Assembly (NCBI GenBank): GCA_002316275.1
Contig: DCDE01000004.1
Span: 62,001-126,000 of the forward strand
Direction of reading: 5' to 3'
Length of the DNA: 64,000 nt
DNA from: Caldifarciminota bacterium UBA1063
GTDB lineage: Bacteria > Hydrothermota > Hydrothermia > UBA1063
How positions within the stretch are numbered: the first letter of the stretch is position 1; every line of letters begins with the position of its first letter. The notes beneath the pieces were generated by a model. That model worked only from the letters and a program-made list of their open reading frames with translations. It did no database searches and was not told the origin of the DNA. The translations under genes and the position numbers were made by a program. Below are positions 11,482 through 22,771 of the stretch, one piece after another.

Positions 11482-13521
11482 TTAATTAATTAATATAGAT
11501 TTCTCTTTCTTCACAGGTGCATAGTGATGCAACTTCATCCAGAAACTTGCCCTGCCCTGTGTTAAGGATCTCAAATCTGTCACGTAACCCAGAAGTTTTT
11601 TAAGGGGTACGTATGCCTTTACCTTTTGAATCTTTTCACTTATGTTTTCAATTTTATCCAGCTCGCCACCTCTCTGCCCAATGTCACTCACTATGTTACC
11701 GACATAATCAGAGGGGCTTATTACTTCAAGGAGTACCACAGGTTCGAGCAAGATGGGTTTCGCTTCCTTTAGACCTCTTTGAATTGCTCTTCTTAAAGCT
11801 AGCTCATTCCCAAGGTGAGTATATGGTCCTTCCTCACCCAGTGCTAGAACCTGAACTTCCACATCTGTCACAGGATAGCCCATCAAAGGACCAAAGGAAA
11901 TAGATTCATAGGCTATATTTATAAAATACTCCCTCATCTGATGATTTATCTCGATATTTACAGTTACCCTATTCCCTTCGCCTCTACCTCGTGGAGCTAA
12001 CCGTACCTTTGCATACCCTCTCTCTTTACCAGTAGCTATATCCTTTTCAAACAGATCTTCAACCACTTTCTCCTCACTTATAGTTTCTCTGTAGGTAACC
12101 TGAGGCTTCCCAGTCTTAACAGGTACATTAAATTCCCTAACAATCCTATCGATAATAACCTCTAAATGTAGCTCACCCATTCCGCTGATAAGCAGCTGAC
12201 CAGTCTCTCGATCCTTCCCTACGCGAAAGCTAGGATCTTCTACTTGCAGGGTTTTGAGAGCTTCATTTAGTTTTTCCTCATCTTTAGAAGTTCGTGGTTC
12301 TATAGCCAGCGAGATAAGTGGTTCTGGGAAGTGCATACCTTCAAAAAAAATAGGATTATCAGGGTCACAAAGAGTGTCACCCGTCTTAACTTCCTTAATG
12401 CCAACTATGCCAACAATCTCACCAGCTTTAGCCTCCTTCACCGGTTCCTTCTTATCTGCGTGAAGCAAATAGATTCTCATTACCCTTTCAATTTTCCCTG
12501 TAGAGGCATTTAAGACCCTCTGGTTCAAAGACAAAGTGCCAGAGTATATCCTTGTGTATAATATATTCCCCGCGTGGGGGTCATTAAGAATCTTAAATAC
12601 GACCGATGAAAAAGGCTCTTCGCACAATGGCTTGCGAGTTATGCATTCTCCACTCCTTGGATATACACCAACAACCTCCCCTTTATCAAGTGGACTGGGA
12701 AGATAATCTACTATCGCATCCAGAAGAGGTTGGATGCCCTTATTCTTCAATGCGGATCCCATCAAAACCGGCACTGCTTTGAGACTCAAGGTTGCCTTTC
12801 TGATAGCATCCTTGAGTAAAGTTGTCGGCACATCTTTACCATCTAAAACGAATCTTATAATCTCTTCATCAACTTCAGACAGCTTTTCTATGAGATTATT
12901 TCGAACTTCCGAGATTTCACCAGATCCTACAGGTTCTACTCTGAATTGCTCCCCAGTTTCATCAATATCCCAGAGATATTTTTTTTGTTCAACAACATCA
13001 ATTACGCCCTTAAAATGTTCCTCCATACCAATAGGAATCTGTACAGGAAGTACTGTACAGTTAAACTTCTCTTCAATTTCAGCCATCACTCTAAAGGGAT
13101 CAGCGCCCACCCTATCCAACTTATTGACGAAAACAATTCTGGGGACCTTATACCTATCAGCCTGATACCATATAGTCTCTGATTGGGGCTGAACTCCCGC
13201 AACTCCACAGAATATTACAATGAGGCCATCTAAAATCCTGAGTGACCTTTCAACTTCAACGGTAAAATCCACATGCCCGGGTGTATCTATTATGTTGATC
13301 CTATGATCTTTCCAGTAACAACTTACAGCAGCACTAGTTATTGTAATCCCCCTTTCCTTTTCTTGAATCAAATAATCTGTTGTCGCCGTCCCTTCATCCA
13401 CATCTCCGAGACGATGAATTTTCTTTGTATAAAACAAAATCCTTTCGGTAGTAGTAGTTTTCCCTGCGTCAATGTGCGCAACGAAACCGATGTTTCTGAG
13501 CCCCGTAATTTCATTCACCAT
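11482..13521 (-). CDS. fusA: Elongation factor G
   Basis: 679 aa from the ATG at 13521 (MVNEITGLRNIGF), which follows AGGGA. A GTG at 13539 would add six residues and overlap rpsG. EF-G drives translocation on the ribosome. G1 is AHIDAGKTTTTE, G3 is DTPGHVDF and G4 is NKLDR; domains II-V follow at full length, with MGELHLEVIIDRIVREF in domain III and GYPVTDVEV in domain IV. Followed by tuf. Confidence 0.98.
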   Translation of the reverse strand: MVNEITGLRNIGFVAHIDAGKTTTTERILFYTKKIHRLGDVDEGTATTDYLIQEKERGITITSAAVSCYWKDHRINIIDTPGHVDFTVEVERSLRILDGLIVIFCGVAGVQPQSETIWYQADRYKVPRIVFVNKLDRVGADPFRVMAEIEEKFNCTVLPVQIPIGMEEHFKGVIDVVEQKKYLWDIDETGEQFRVEPVGSGEISEVRNNLIEKLSEVDEEIIRFVLDGKDVPTTLLKDAIRKATLSLKAVPVLMGSALKNKGIQPLLDAIVDYLPSPLDKGEVVGVYPRSGECITRKPLCEEPFSSVVFKILNDPHAGNILYTRIYSGTLSLNQRVLNASTGKIERVMRIYLLHADKKEPVKEAKAGEIVGIVGIKEVKTGDTLCDPDNPIFFEGMHFPEPLISLAIEPRTSKDEEKLNEALKTLQVEDPSFRVGKDRETGQLLISGMGELHLEVIIDRIVREFNVPVKTGKPQVTYRETISEEKVVEDLFEKDIATGKERGYAKVRLAPRGRGEGNRVTVNIEINHQMREYFINIAYESISFGPLMGYPVTDVEVQVLALGEEGPYTHLGNELALRRAIQRGLKEAKPILLEPVVLLEVISPSDYVGNIVSDIGQRGGELDKIENISEKIQKVKAYVPLKKLLGYVTDLRSLTQGRASFWMKLHHYAPVKKEKSILIN

Positions 13522-13532
13522 ATTTTCCCTGT

Positions 13533-14015
<483 letters not shown>

Positions 14016-14390
14016 CTACTTTTTAGGTTTCTTAGCCCCATAAAGAGATCTAGAGTTCTTTCTACCTTCAACCCCAGCAGTATCGTATTTGCCTCTTATG
14101 ATATGATATTTCACACCAGGTAAATCCTTCACCCTTCCTCCCCTAACAAGAACTATAGAGTGCTCCTGAAGGTTATGCCCTTCTCCGGGTATGTATGCAA
14201 TGACCTCTTTTCCATTGGACAACCGAACTTTCGCCACCTTTCTTAAAGCGGAATTAGGCTTTTTAGGCGTCGTTGTATAAACTCTAATGCAAACACCTCT
14301 CTTTTGAGGGCAGCCGTCGAGAGCCGGCGCCTTTGATTTTTTCCGTTTTTCCTTCCTCCCAAGTCTTATAAGTTGACTTATAGTAGGCAT
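14016..14390 (-). CDS. rpsL: 30S ribosomal protein S12
   Basis: 124 aa. S12 monitors codon-anticodon pairing. It has [19 protein letters not shown] and [14 protein letters not shown]. The lysines at the two classical streptomycin-resistance sites are wild type (KPNSA and RVKDLPG contexts). It starts the str gene set behind its own promoter (14421-14449), with GGGGG ahead of the ATG. Confidence 0.98.
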   Translation of the reverse strand: MPTISQLIRLGRKEKRKKSKAPALDGCPQKRGVCIRVYTTTPKKPNSALRKVAKVRLSNGKEVIAYIPGEGHNLQEHSIVLVRGGRVKDLPGVKYHIIRGKYDTAGVEGRKNSRSLYGAKKPKK

Positions 14391-14420
14391 AATATACTTC
14401 CCCCTTTAAAACAGTGATTA

Positions 14421-14449
14421 ATTTTACTGCTATATCAACAAACGTTCAA
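14421..14449 (-). promoter_or_regulatory. Sigma70-type promoter of the str operon (before rpsL)
   Basis: Read on the minus strand: -35 TTGAAC (14449-14444), 17-bp spacer, -10 TAAAAT (14426-14421). It lies in the 73-bp gap between the rpoC stop and the rpsL ATG. The spacing and hexamers match nine other promoters found by eye in this window. Confidence 0.7.
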
Positions 14450-14463
14450 GATTTATATTTGTC

Positions 14464-17400
14464 CTACTCGTTTCTATCTTGAAGTTCTTCCTCCTCTGTT
14501 TCTTCTAACTCAACCTCTTCTTTTATTGAAATTCGTCTATATTTTTTAAAGCCGGTCCCCGCTGGGACGAGGTTACCAATAATCACATTCTCTTTAAGGC
14601 CTTCAAGTTTGTCTTCTTTACCCGCTATGGCTGCCTCAGTTAGTACCTTTGTGGTCTCCTGGAAGGATGCAGCGGAAAGGAAACTTTCAGAAGCAAGTGC
14701 CGCTCTCGTAATACCTAAAAGTTGAAATTCATAAGTAGCTGGCCTTCCACCTTTTTCACGAACTTCCCTATTCTCATCTTCAACAACATTTATATCCACA
14801 ATGTCACCTTCCACTAAATTCCTTGCATCGCCAGAATCTTTAATTCTTACCTTCCTCAACATCTGCCTTACTATGATCTCAACGTGAGCATCATCAATTT
14901 TCACATTGGATAATCTATACACCTCGAGGATCCTATCGAGTAAAAATTCTTGAACAGCGTCTATACCCCTAACTCTAAGAATATCATGGGGGTCTATCGG
15001 CCCTTCTGTGATGGGCTCACCAGCCTCAATCCAGTCCCCATTTGCAACATGTAGGTACTTCCCATAAGGAATCATATATTCTCTCGAATCACCAGACTCA
15101 CTGACAACCCTTACAATAATTCCCCTTTCCCTACCTTCCTTCACAAAGTCTACCTTGACAATACCACTGATTTCAGAAAGAACCGCCTTATCCTTTGGGA
15201 CTCTGGCTTCAAAATAGTCTTCCACCTGAGGCAAACCACCCGTAATGTCTCTAGTCTTGGCTGCACTTCGCGGAACCTTTGCCACCACATCACCAGCATC
15301 TACATGATCACCATCAGCTACAATAAGAGTTGCATCTTTAACAAGAAGGATCTCTTCAACTGTCTCTCCACTCTCTGGGTTTACTATGTGCAACCTTGGG
15401 AATAGTTTTTTCTCGCGATCGAGTTCTATAACCCTTTCAATCTTACCTGAAGGCAGCACCACTTCCTTTAATGTAATACCATCTATTACATCAATGAACT
15501 TCACAATACCCTGATTGGTAGAAAGAATCGGCAAGCTGTAAGGTTCCCACTCACAAATTCTCTCACCTTTCTTAATTGCAGCATTGTCTCCAAAGAGAAT
15601 TCTTGCACCATAAGGGATGTTATATCTTCTTTCGAACTTGCCATCCGGGGTCTTAAAGAGAATATTCGCTTTTCTACTGATATTTATTGCCCCAGCTCTT
15701 GGATTCTCTACAACACGCACTCCATCATATATGATTACACCATCGTATGGCACCTCGTGGAAAGATTCTTCAGCAATTCTTTCCGCAGTGCCACCCGTAT
15801 GGAAAGTTCTCAACGTGAGTTGTGTACCAGGCTCACCAATAGACTGAGCTGCCATTACACCAACGGCTTCCCCAACATCAACAAGCCTTCCCGTCGCAAG
15901 ATTACGACCATAGCACTTGGCGCAAACACCTTTCCTTGATCTACACCTCAATACAGATCTGACTTCCACTTCAGCGATGCCACTCTCTTCGATTTTCTTC
16001 GCAGCTTCCTCACTAATCTCTTCTCCCTCGGGGACAATCAGCTCCTCGGTAATCGGGTGATATATATCATTCACTGCAAGCCTTCCAACAATTCTCTCAG
16101 ACAGGGGCTTAATGACCTTTTCACCGTCAGAAAGTGCTGTCAATTTTCTGCCTGTCAGAGTTCCACAATCTTTCTCTGTAACCACAATATTATGCGCAAT
16201 ATCTACAAGTCTCCTGGTCAAATATCCCGCATCAGCGGTCTTTAAAGCAGTGTCAGATAAACCCTTCCTAGAGCCATGAGTTGAAATAAAGTATTCAAGA
16301 ACCTTTAGCCCTTCTTTAAAATTTGAAATAATAGGATTTTCAATTAATTCCCCGGCTTCTTTCCCCTTACCTGGCCTGGCCATAAGGCCCCTCATACCAG
16401 CGATCTGTTTCACTTGATCCTCATTTCCTCTCGCACCGGAAGTCAGCATTAGATAAATTGGATTAAACCCCTCTTTATCATTATCCATTAGTTCTAACAT
16501 CTCTTTTTTAACAATCTCAGATGTCCTCGTCCATATATCAAGTACATTTTGATATTTCTCCATACCAGAAAGGGTACCTCTTTCAAACGCTTTTTCAAAC
16601 TTTTCCGCATCTCGTTTTGCTCTTTCTACAATATCCTTTTTCCTTTCAGGGACTACCATATCATCCACGCCAAAAGTAATCCCAGACACAGTACAGTACT
16701 TAAAGCCCAGATCCTTCAGGGCATCAAGAAGCTCAGCAGTCCTCGCCGCGCCAAAGCGGTGGTGCGTCAGAGAAACAAGGTCGGAAAGTTCATTCTTTTT
16801 CATTTCTTTGTTAATAAATCTGAACTCTTCAGGTAAGAAATCATTAAAAACGATCCTACCAATAGTAGTTTCAATAAGCTCGCCCTTTATCATTACATTA
16901 ATCCTTGCCCTTAAGCCTACATATCCGTTTTCATAAGCTATCACTGCTTCTTCCGGCGTTGCGAATACCTTACCTTCACCTTTATCACCACGAAGAATCT
17001 TCGTTAAGTAGTTCAACCCAAGAACTATGTCTCTTGTAGGAGCCGCAAGTGGTCCACCATAAGCGGGAGAAAGAATATTGTTTATAGAAAGTATCAAGCC
17101 ATAGCCCTCCAGTTGTGCCTCATAAGATATAGGGACATAAACACTCATGGTGTCACCATCAAAATCGGCGTTAAAAGCCGCACAAACGAGCGGATGAAGG
17201 CCTATTGCCTTGTTCTCCCATAGTAGCGGTTCGAACGCTTGGATAGAAACTCTGTGCAAAGTTGGAGCCCTGTTCAGAAGCACTGGGTGATCTTTGATTA
17301 TCTTCTCAAGCATGTCCCAAATCGCTGGGTCCCTCTGTCTTAACTTGACTTCTGCCTCTCTCATGCTGCTGGCAATCCCTGACTCGTTTAGCTTGTGCTC

Positions 17401-18852
17401 AACCATCGGCCTAAAAAGTTCCAGCGCCATTTCTTTTGGGAGGGCTACCTGATTGAGTTTCAGCTCAGGTGCAACCACAATAACAGATCGACCAGAGTAG
17501 TCAACTCTCTTCCCTAAGAGGTTTCTCCTCAATAGCCCTTTCTTTCCCCTCAGTACGTCCGATATAGATTTAAGCTTCTTTCCCCCTTTCGGAGATGTTA
17601 CAGGCCTTCTCCTCTTTGAATTGTCAAGTAGGGCTTCCACAGCCTCTTGCAAGTTTCTTTTCTCATTATTGATGATAATTTCGGGTGCACCTTGTTCCAT
17701 AAGTTGCTTAAGCCTGTTATTGCGCATTATGACTCTGCGGTATAGCTGATTGATTTCCGTCGTCGCAATCTGACCATTTTCAAGGAACACAATGGGCCTC
17801 AAATCGGGTGGAATAACAGGTAATACCTCGAGGACCATCCATTCGGGTCTCGCCTTCGAACTCAAAAATGCTTCGACAACTTTGTATTTCTTGAGGAATT
17901 TCGCTCTTTTAATAGGGGATTGCTCATTTTTAATCTTTACTCTTAAATCATTTCTGAGGTCTTCCAGGTTTAAACTTGCAAGGATCTTTTTGATTCCCTG
18001 AGCCCCCATCTCTGCTTCAAACTGATTACCGTATAGCCTCTTGTACTCATCATACTCACTAACTGTAAGTACCTCACCAACTCTCAGTCTATCCGTGACT
18101 TCTAAGTATCGATCCATACCACTTTCTATAACTCCCGCTACATCCCTAAATTCCTTAAAATCTTTAGAGAGATCTTCGGAGAATTCATCGATACTATCAT
18201 CCATCTCCCTCACCACTTTCTCGATGTACCGTTTTAAATCCCTATGAGCTCTTTCCCCTACGCTTTCAAGAGCCCTTCTTAATTCGATGAAATCTTTTTC
18301 CATTTGGTCAGGAATACTATCTACCATACCGTCCATTATTTTGGCAAGTCGCCTGATATACAATTCTAACTCTTCGGGGATCTTCTGTTCTCCGAACCTT
18401 CGCCCGTGCCTTGCAAGGTCTTCGGATACCTTTGTGACTATGTAGGCATCATAATAGACGACCCTTTCTAAATCCTTTACGCTTAAGTCCAAAAGAATAC
18501 CAATTGGTGAAGGAATCGCTTTGTAAAACCAAATATGCGCGACGGGAACAGCAAGTTCAATGTGTCCCATTCTTTCCCTTCTTACCTTCTTCTCAGTCAC
18601 CTCAACACCACAGTGATCACACTTAACACTACGGTATTTTTTCCCTCTATACTTACCACAGCTACACTCAAAATCTTTTACAGGTCCAAAAATCTTCTCA
18701 CAGAAAAGACCACCAGGTTCAGGTTTTTGGGTTCTATAATTTATGGTCTCCGAACTGGTTACCTCTCCACGAGACCAGCTTCTTATTACCTCTGGAGAAG
18801 CTATTTTTACTTTAATTGATAGCAAATTTTTTGGTAAAATCTTATTCTCCAT
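14464..18852 (-). CDS. rpoC: RNA polymerase beta-prime subunit
   Basis: 1462 aa from the ATG at 18852 (MENKILPKNLLS), which has GGAG seven bases upstream; an ATG at 18864 is possible. The first zinc site has Cys63, Cys65, Cys78 and Cys81, and the catalytic NADFDGD motif holds the Mg2+ ion. The second zinc site is CRSRKGVCAKC. The trigger-loop/bridge-helix region and the C-terminal EASFLSAASFQETTKVL-type motif are present. About 115 residues (roughly 140-258; bases 18080-18426), charged and probably helical, sit where E. coli has only a short loop. It follows rpoB by one or a few bases. Confidence 0.98.
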   Translation of the reverse strand: MENKILPKNLLSIKVKIASPEVIRSWSRGEVTSSETINYRTQKPEPGGLFCEKIFGPVKDFECSCGKYRGKKYRSVKCDHCGVEVTEKKVRRERMGHIELAVPVAHIWFYKAIPSPIGILLDLSVKDLERVVYYDAYIVTKVSEDLARHGRRFGEQKIPEELELYIRRLAKIMDGMVDSIPDQMEKDFIELRRALESVGERAHRDLKRYIEKVVREMDDSIDEFSEDLSKDFKEFRDVAGVIESGMDRYLEVTDRLRVGEVLTVSEYDEYKRLYGNQFEAEMGAQGIKKILASLNLEDLRNDLRVKIKNEQSPIKRAKFLKKYKVVEAFLSSKARPEWMVLEVLPVIPPDLRPIVFLENGQIATTEINQLYRRVIMRNNRLKQLMEQGAPEIIINNEKRNLQEAVEALLDNSKRRRPVTSPKGGKKLKSISDVLRGKKGLLRRNLLGKRVDYSGRSVIVVAPELKLNQVALPKEMALELFRPMVEHKLNESGIASSMREAEVKLRQRDPAIWDMLEKIIKDHPVLLNRAPTLHRVSIQAFEPLLWENKAIGLHPLVCAAFNADFDGDTMSVYVPISYEAQLEGYGLILSINNILSPAYGGPLAAPTRDIVLGLNYLTKILRGDKGEGKVFATPEEAVIAYENGYVGLRARINVMIKGELIETTIGRIVFNDFLPEEFRFINKEMKKNELSDLVSLTHHRFGAARTAELLDALKDLGFKYCTVSGITFGVDDMVVPERKKDIVERAKRDAEKFEKAFERGTLSGMEKYQNVLDIWTRTSEIVKKEMLELMDNDKEGFNPIYLMLTSGARGNEDQVKQIAGMRGLMARPGKGKEAGELIENPIISNFKEGLKVLEYFISTHGSRKGLSDTALKTADAGYLTRRLVDIAHNIVVTEKDCGTLTGRKLTALSDGEKVIKPLSERIVGRLAVNDIYHPITEELIVPEGEEISEEAAKKIEESGIAEVEVRSVLRCRSRKGVCAKCYGRNLATGRLVDVGEAVGVMAAQSIGEPGTQLTLRTFHTGGTAERIAEESFHEVPYDGVIIYDGVRVVENPRAGAINISRKANILFKTPDGKFERRYNIPYGARILFGDNAAIKKGERICEWEPYSLPILSTNQGIVKFIDVIDGITLKEVVLPSGKIERVIELDREKKLFPRLHIVNPESGETVEEILLVKDATLIVADGDHVDAGDVVAKVPRSAAKTRDITGGLPQVEDYFEARVPKDKAVLSEISGIVKVDFVKEGRERGIIVRVVSESGDSREYMIPYGKYLHVANGDWIEAGEPITEGPIDPHDILRVRGIDAVQEFLLDRILEVYRLSNVKIDDAHVEIIVRQMLRKVRIKDSGDARNLVEGDIVDINVVEDENREVREKGGRPATYEFQLLGITRAALASESFLSAASFQETTKVLTEAAIAGKEDKLEGLKENVIIGNLVPAGTGFKKYRRISIKEEVELEETEEEELQDRNE

Positions 18853-18865
18853 GGCTTTCTCCATT

Positions 18866-21800
18866 TTACTGTTTTTCCCGCAGATTTTGCCTGGACTTCC
18901 CTTCAACAGTCTTAAGTTCAACATCAAGGCACAAGCCTTTCAAATGGTTTAATAACACGTTAAATGAAGCTGGAATCCCAGGCTCTTTAGGCCTTTTACC
19001 CAGTTGAAGATCCTTATAAAGAATATTTCTTCCGTCAATATCATCAGATTTTATCGTAAGCATCTCTTGAAGAGTATAAGCTGCTCCATGAGCCTGAAGA
19101 GCCCATACTTCCATTTCACCAAATCTCTGTCCTCCAAAGTGGGATTTGCCTCCCACTGGTTGTTGCGTGATTGAAGAATATGGGCCAATTGCTCTTGCAT
19201 GGAGCTTGTCCTCGACCATGTGAATTAACTTTATTATATACATATAGCCGACTGTAACAGGATAATGGAACTCCTCCCCAGTTCTTCCATCTCTGAGTTT
19301 TACTTTACCTGGGAAAGTTAATCCTGCTTCCTCCATTTCTTTTTTAATATCCTCAACACTCATACCTTCAAAAACAGGAGTAGCGTAGTATTCCCCTTTC
19401 ACCTTTCCAGCCCAGCCGAGAATAGTTTCAAGAATCTGCCCAACATTCATTCTGGAGGGAACTCCTAAGGGGCTTAAAACAACATCAACCGGCGTCCCAT
19501 CTTCTAAAAAAGGCATATCTTCAACTGGTGCAATCTTAGCAACTACACCTTTGTTCCCATGCCTACCAGTAATCTTATCACCCACTTCGAGTCTTCTTTT
19601 CTGCGCTACATAAACCTTTATAAGTTGATTAACACCTGGTGGAAGCTCGTCCCCTCTCTCTATTTCATCGAACTTTATACTCAGTCTTTCATTAATCTCC
19701 CTTTCTTTATTCTGCGAATCAGCAATCAGACCTCTAATCCGTTCAAGCTTTTCCAGTTCAATCACAGGAACATCATAATTCAGCCTTTCAAGATCAATCT
19801 TGTTTTCAAAAATTAGCTCGTCGATGATATCTCTACTTATTACAGTTCCCTTTGGCAAAACTACCTTTCCGTCTCTCGTCTTAAGATCTTCAATCAAAAC
19901 TTCATCCAAGAGTAACTCAGCGATAAAATCTCTAAGTCTTGCTCTCATCATCCGCTTCTCTTCCTGCGCCCTTTTCTCAGCCTTTTCTTTTCGGTCCTTA
20001 ATCACGCTAAGAGAAAGCGGATCATTTTTAGTCTTTGTAAGGACAACCACATCCACCACATACCCCGAAACTCCAGGAGGAACTCTTTTAGACGTATCTT
20101 TCACCTCTTGCTCGTAGCCAGCCACAGTCAATAGCAGCTTCTTCTCTGGTGGAAGCTCTTCCTCTTCACCCTTTGGTGTCACCTTACCCACAAGTATATC
20201 TCTCGGCTTGACTTCAGCACCTATGCGGATAATACCAAAATGGTCAAGATTTCGAAGGTCATCATCCTTTACACCTGGTATATCGACAGTAACTTCTTCA
20301 GGTCCAAGTGCCGTTTCTCTCACCTCAACCTCAAATTCTAAAATGTGAAGGGATGTAAACGTGTCATTTTTAAGTATGTTCTCGGAAACCACAATAGCAT
20401 CCTCGTAATTATATCCATACCACGGAAGGAAAGCAATCAAAACATTCTTTCCCAGAGCTAACTCGCCATTCTTCGTGGCAGAAGCATCCGCCAAAACATC
20501 GCCTGCTTTCACCTTTTCACCAATCTTCACTAGTGGCCTCATATTTATAAGTGTATTCTGGTTCGACCTGCGAAATTTAACAAGATTGTACTCATCAAGT
20601 TCTTCTTCAAACCTTGAGATTTTCTTCCTCTTTTTAGATACTCTAACTACTATGCGGTTTGCGTCGACGTAAACCACAGTTCCACTATTTCGTGCAATCA
20701 CCAGTGTACCTGAATCTCTTGCAACTTTACCCTCCATTCCTGTGCCGATGATGGGCGGTTCAGGATCAATAAGAGGAATCGCCTGCCTCTGCATATTACA
20801 TCCCATAAGGGCTCTCAAAGCATCGTCATTTTCTAAGAAAGGAATCAGTGAAGCAGATGGAGAGACGACCTGTCTCGGTGAGATATCAATATAATTCACC
20901 TTTTCCCTTGGGACCATAGGATACCCATCCTTAGCTCTTACCCATACTTTTTCGTCCTTGATCAAACCTGTAACAGGATCATATTCTGTATCAGCAGAAG
21001 CGATATATGCATCCTTCTCATCAATTGGGCTCAAATCCACCGTCTTCTCAGTGACTCTGCCGTCCTCTACAACCCTTAGTGGTGTTCTTATGAAGCCCAT
21101 TTCATCGACTTTTGCATAAGTAGTCAAAGAACTGATAAGACCAATATTTTGTCCCTCCGGCGTTTCAATCGGACACAACCTTCCGTAATGCGAAGGGTGA
21201 ACGTCTCTCACTTCAAAACCTGCTGTTTCTCTTGTTAAACCACCCTTCCCTAAAGCAGAAATGCGCCTTTTATGTGTAAGTTCTGAAAGGGGATTAGTCT
21301 GATCGAGAAACTGCGAAAGTCTCTCCCTCATCAAATAATTTATCAAAGTATTGGTGATGACTTTAGGATCGATTAGATTTTTAGGTACGATTCTTGATTC
21401 CTCGCTGATAGAGAGCATCTTTTCCGTAATATTTCTGATTAATTTCCTCGCAAATGCTTCTCTTACTTGCTCGTATAATAATTCTCCTACGCTTCTTATC
21501 CTTCTATTAGAAAGATCATCAACGTCATCCTCTTTTTCCTCTCCCTTATAAAGATCGATAAGTCGCTTTATAATCTCTACAATGTCTTCAATAGTGAGGG
21601 TAGTTGCAGTCCTTTTCTGATTCTGATACAATCTCAAATTTAGCTTATACCTTCCTACATCAGCTAAATAAAAGTATGTCTCTTTAAGGAAGAAGCTCCT
21701 AATATACTCCCTTGCTTCCTCTATGTTGGCAGGTGGCTGACTAAATTTAAGGGTTCTATAGATATTTCCAATCGCATCAACTTCCTTTTTTAACCTATCC

Positions 21801-22672
21801 TGTCTATAGGTGGTGTAAAGTATGCTTGCCTCAAGAGTATTTAAGTCAAACACCTCAATTTTTCTAATCTTCCTTTCCTTAAGTTCTTTTATAATACTGG
21901 AATCAATCTCGGTTAGTGCCTCAAATATAACTTCCCCGGTTTTTGTATCAACAACATCATCGGTGATAATATAATCTCCGTTCTCATCCAGTTCGTCCAG
22001 GGTCAGACTCCGCTTTTGCAAGAACATTCCAAACACTTGGCTCATAGACATCCCGGTAAGCGCTCTAAGGAGTCTCGTAACAGGAATCTTTCTCCTCTTA
22101 GAGACCGTAACTGTCAAATTTCTATTTCCATCTATATTAAATTCCACCCATGGCCCTCTGTAGGGCACAAGAAGAGCTCTATAAGTAACTGTTCCTTTTT
22201 CCTCTATCTCAAAATACACACCTGGAGACCTGTGAATCTGGCTGACGAGTACCCTCTCAACACCATTTATTACAAAAGTCCCACTGTCTGTCATATAGGG
22301 GATTTCTCCCATATACACTTCCTGGGTAACGCTCTCCTCGAACTCTTTTGTTTCAGGGTTTTTCTTTAATAATCTGAACCTTACCTTTAATGGTACAGAA
22401 TATGTTAAGCTCTTCTCTTTGCACTCCTCCGGATTAAACCTGGGGACTCCAGTCGTATAATCCAGATACTCGAGTTTATAAACATTGTTCTTGTCAGTCA
22501 CAGGAAAATATTCTCTGAATATATATTCGAGACTACCTATAGGTCTCGCTTCCCTCCCAACTCCTTCAGAAAGTAGCCTCCTAAAGGAGTCTAACTGAAT
22601 GAAAAGGAGATTTGGCATCTCGCCCTTTTCTGGCTTATAACCCTTCCTTATAATTTTGTCCATAATAGACAA
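18866..22672 (-). CDS. rpoB: RNA polymerase beta subunit
   Basis: 1268 aa. The rifampicin-cluster region reads SQFLDQTNPLSELTHKRRIS, with Asp, His and Ser at the classical resistance positions unchanged, so the enzyme looks rifampicin-sensitive. CPIETPEGQNIGLISSL and GRHGNKGVVAKI are further catalytic-centre motifs, and GGQRFGEMEVWAL is near the C-terminus. The first in-frame start is TTG at 22672; an ATG at 22663 is an alternative, both near AAGGGGGG. The 99-bp gap before it, after rplL, is the longest in this gene cluster apart from the tRNA region. Confidence 0.98.
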   Translation of the reverse strand: MSIMDKIIRKGYKPEKGEMPNLLFIQLDSFRRLLSEGVGREARPIGSLEYIFREYFPVTDKNNVYKLEYLDYTTGVPRFNPEECKEKSLTYSVPLKVRFRLLKKNPETKEFEESVTQEVYMGEIPYMTDSGTFVINGVERVLVSQIHRSPGVYFEIEEKGTVTYRALLVPYRGPWVEFNIDGNRNLTVTVSKRRKIPVTRLLRALTGMSMSQVFGMFLQKRSLTLDELDENGDYIITDDVVDTKTGEVIFEALTEIDSSIIKELKERKIRKIEVFDLNTLEASILYTTYRQDRLKKEVDAIGNIYRTLKFSQPPANIEEAREYIRSFFLKETYFYLADVGRYKLNLRLYQNQKRTATTLTIEDIVEIIKRLIDLYKGEEKEDDVDDLSNRRIRSVGELLYEQVREAFARKLIRNITEKMLSISEESRIVPKNLIDPKVITNTLINYLMRERLSQFLDQTNPLSELTHKRRISALGKGGLTRETAGFEVRDVHPSHYGRLCPIETPEGQNIGLISSLTTYAKVDEMGFIRTPLRVVEDGRVTEKTVDLSPIDEKDAYIASADTEYDPVTGLIKDEKVWVRAKDGYPMVPREKVNYIDISPRQVVSPSASLIPFLENDDALRALMGCNMQRQAIPLIDPEPPIIGTGMEGKVARDSGTLVIARNSGTVVYVDANRIVVRVSKKRKKISRFEEELDEYNLVKFRRSNQNTLINMRPLVKIGEKVKAGDVLADASATKNGELALGKNVLIAFLPWYGYNYEDAIVVSENILKNDTFTSLHILEFEVEVRETALGPEEVTVDIPGVKDDDLRNLDHFGIIRIGAEVKPRDILVGKVTPKGEEEELPPEKKLLLTVAGYEQEVKDTSKRVPPGVSGYVVDVVVLTKTKNDPLSLSVIKDRKEKAEKRAQEEKRMMRARLRDFIAELLLDEVLIEDLKTRDGKVVLPKGTVISRDIIDELIFENKIDLERLNYDVPVIELEKLERIRGLIADSQNKEREINERLSIKFDEIERGDELPPGVNQLIKVYVAQKRRLEVGDKITGRHGNKGVVAKIAPVEDMPFLEDGTPVDVVLSPLGVPSRMNVGQILETILGWAGKVKGEYYATPVFEGMSVEDIKKEMEEAGLTFPGKVKLRDGRTGEEFHYPVTVGYMYIIKLIHMVEDKLHARAIGPYSSITQQPVGGKSHFGGQRFGEMEVWALQAHGAAYTLQEMLTIKSDDIDGRNILYKDLQLGKRPKEPGIPASFNVLLNHLKGLCLDVELKTVEGKSRQNLREKQ

Positions 22673-22709
22673 AACCCCCCTTACACAAAATTTATTGAAA
22701 TAACTAAAT

Positions 22710-22725
22710 GGGGCATGTGCGCCCC
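22710..22725 (-). promoter_or_regulatory. Small GC hairpin in the rplL-rpoB gap
   Basis: A 5-bp perfect stem (GGGGC / GCCCC) with a 6-nt loop sits in the otherwise AT-rich 99-bp gap. In many bacteria this gap holds a partial terminator or an RNA processing site that sets the ratio of ribosomal proteins to polymerase. Here no T-run follows on the minus strand, so strong termination is not expected. Function is inference. Confidence 0.3.
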
Positions 22726-22771
22726 TGATTCAACACACTCTTTAATCTCGTAAACAATTGTCTTTGGAATA

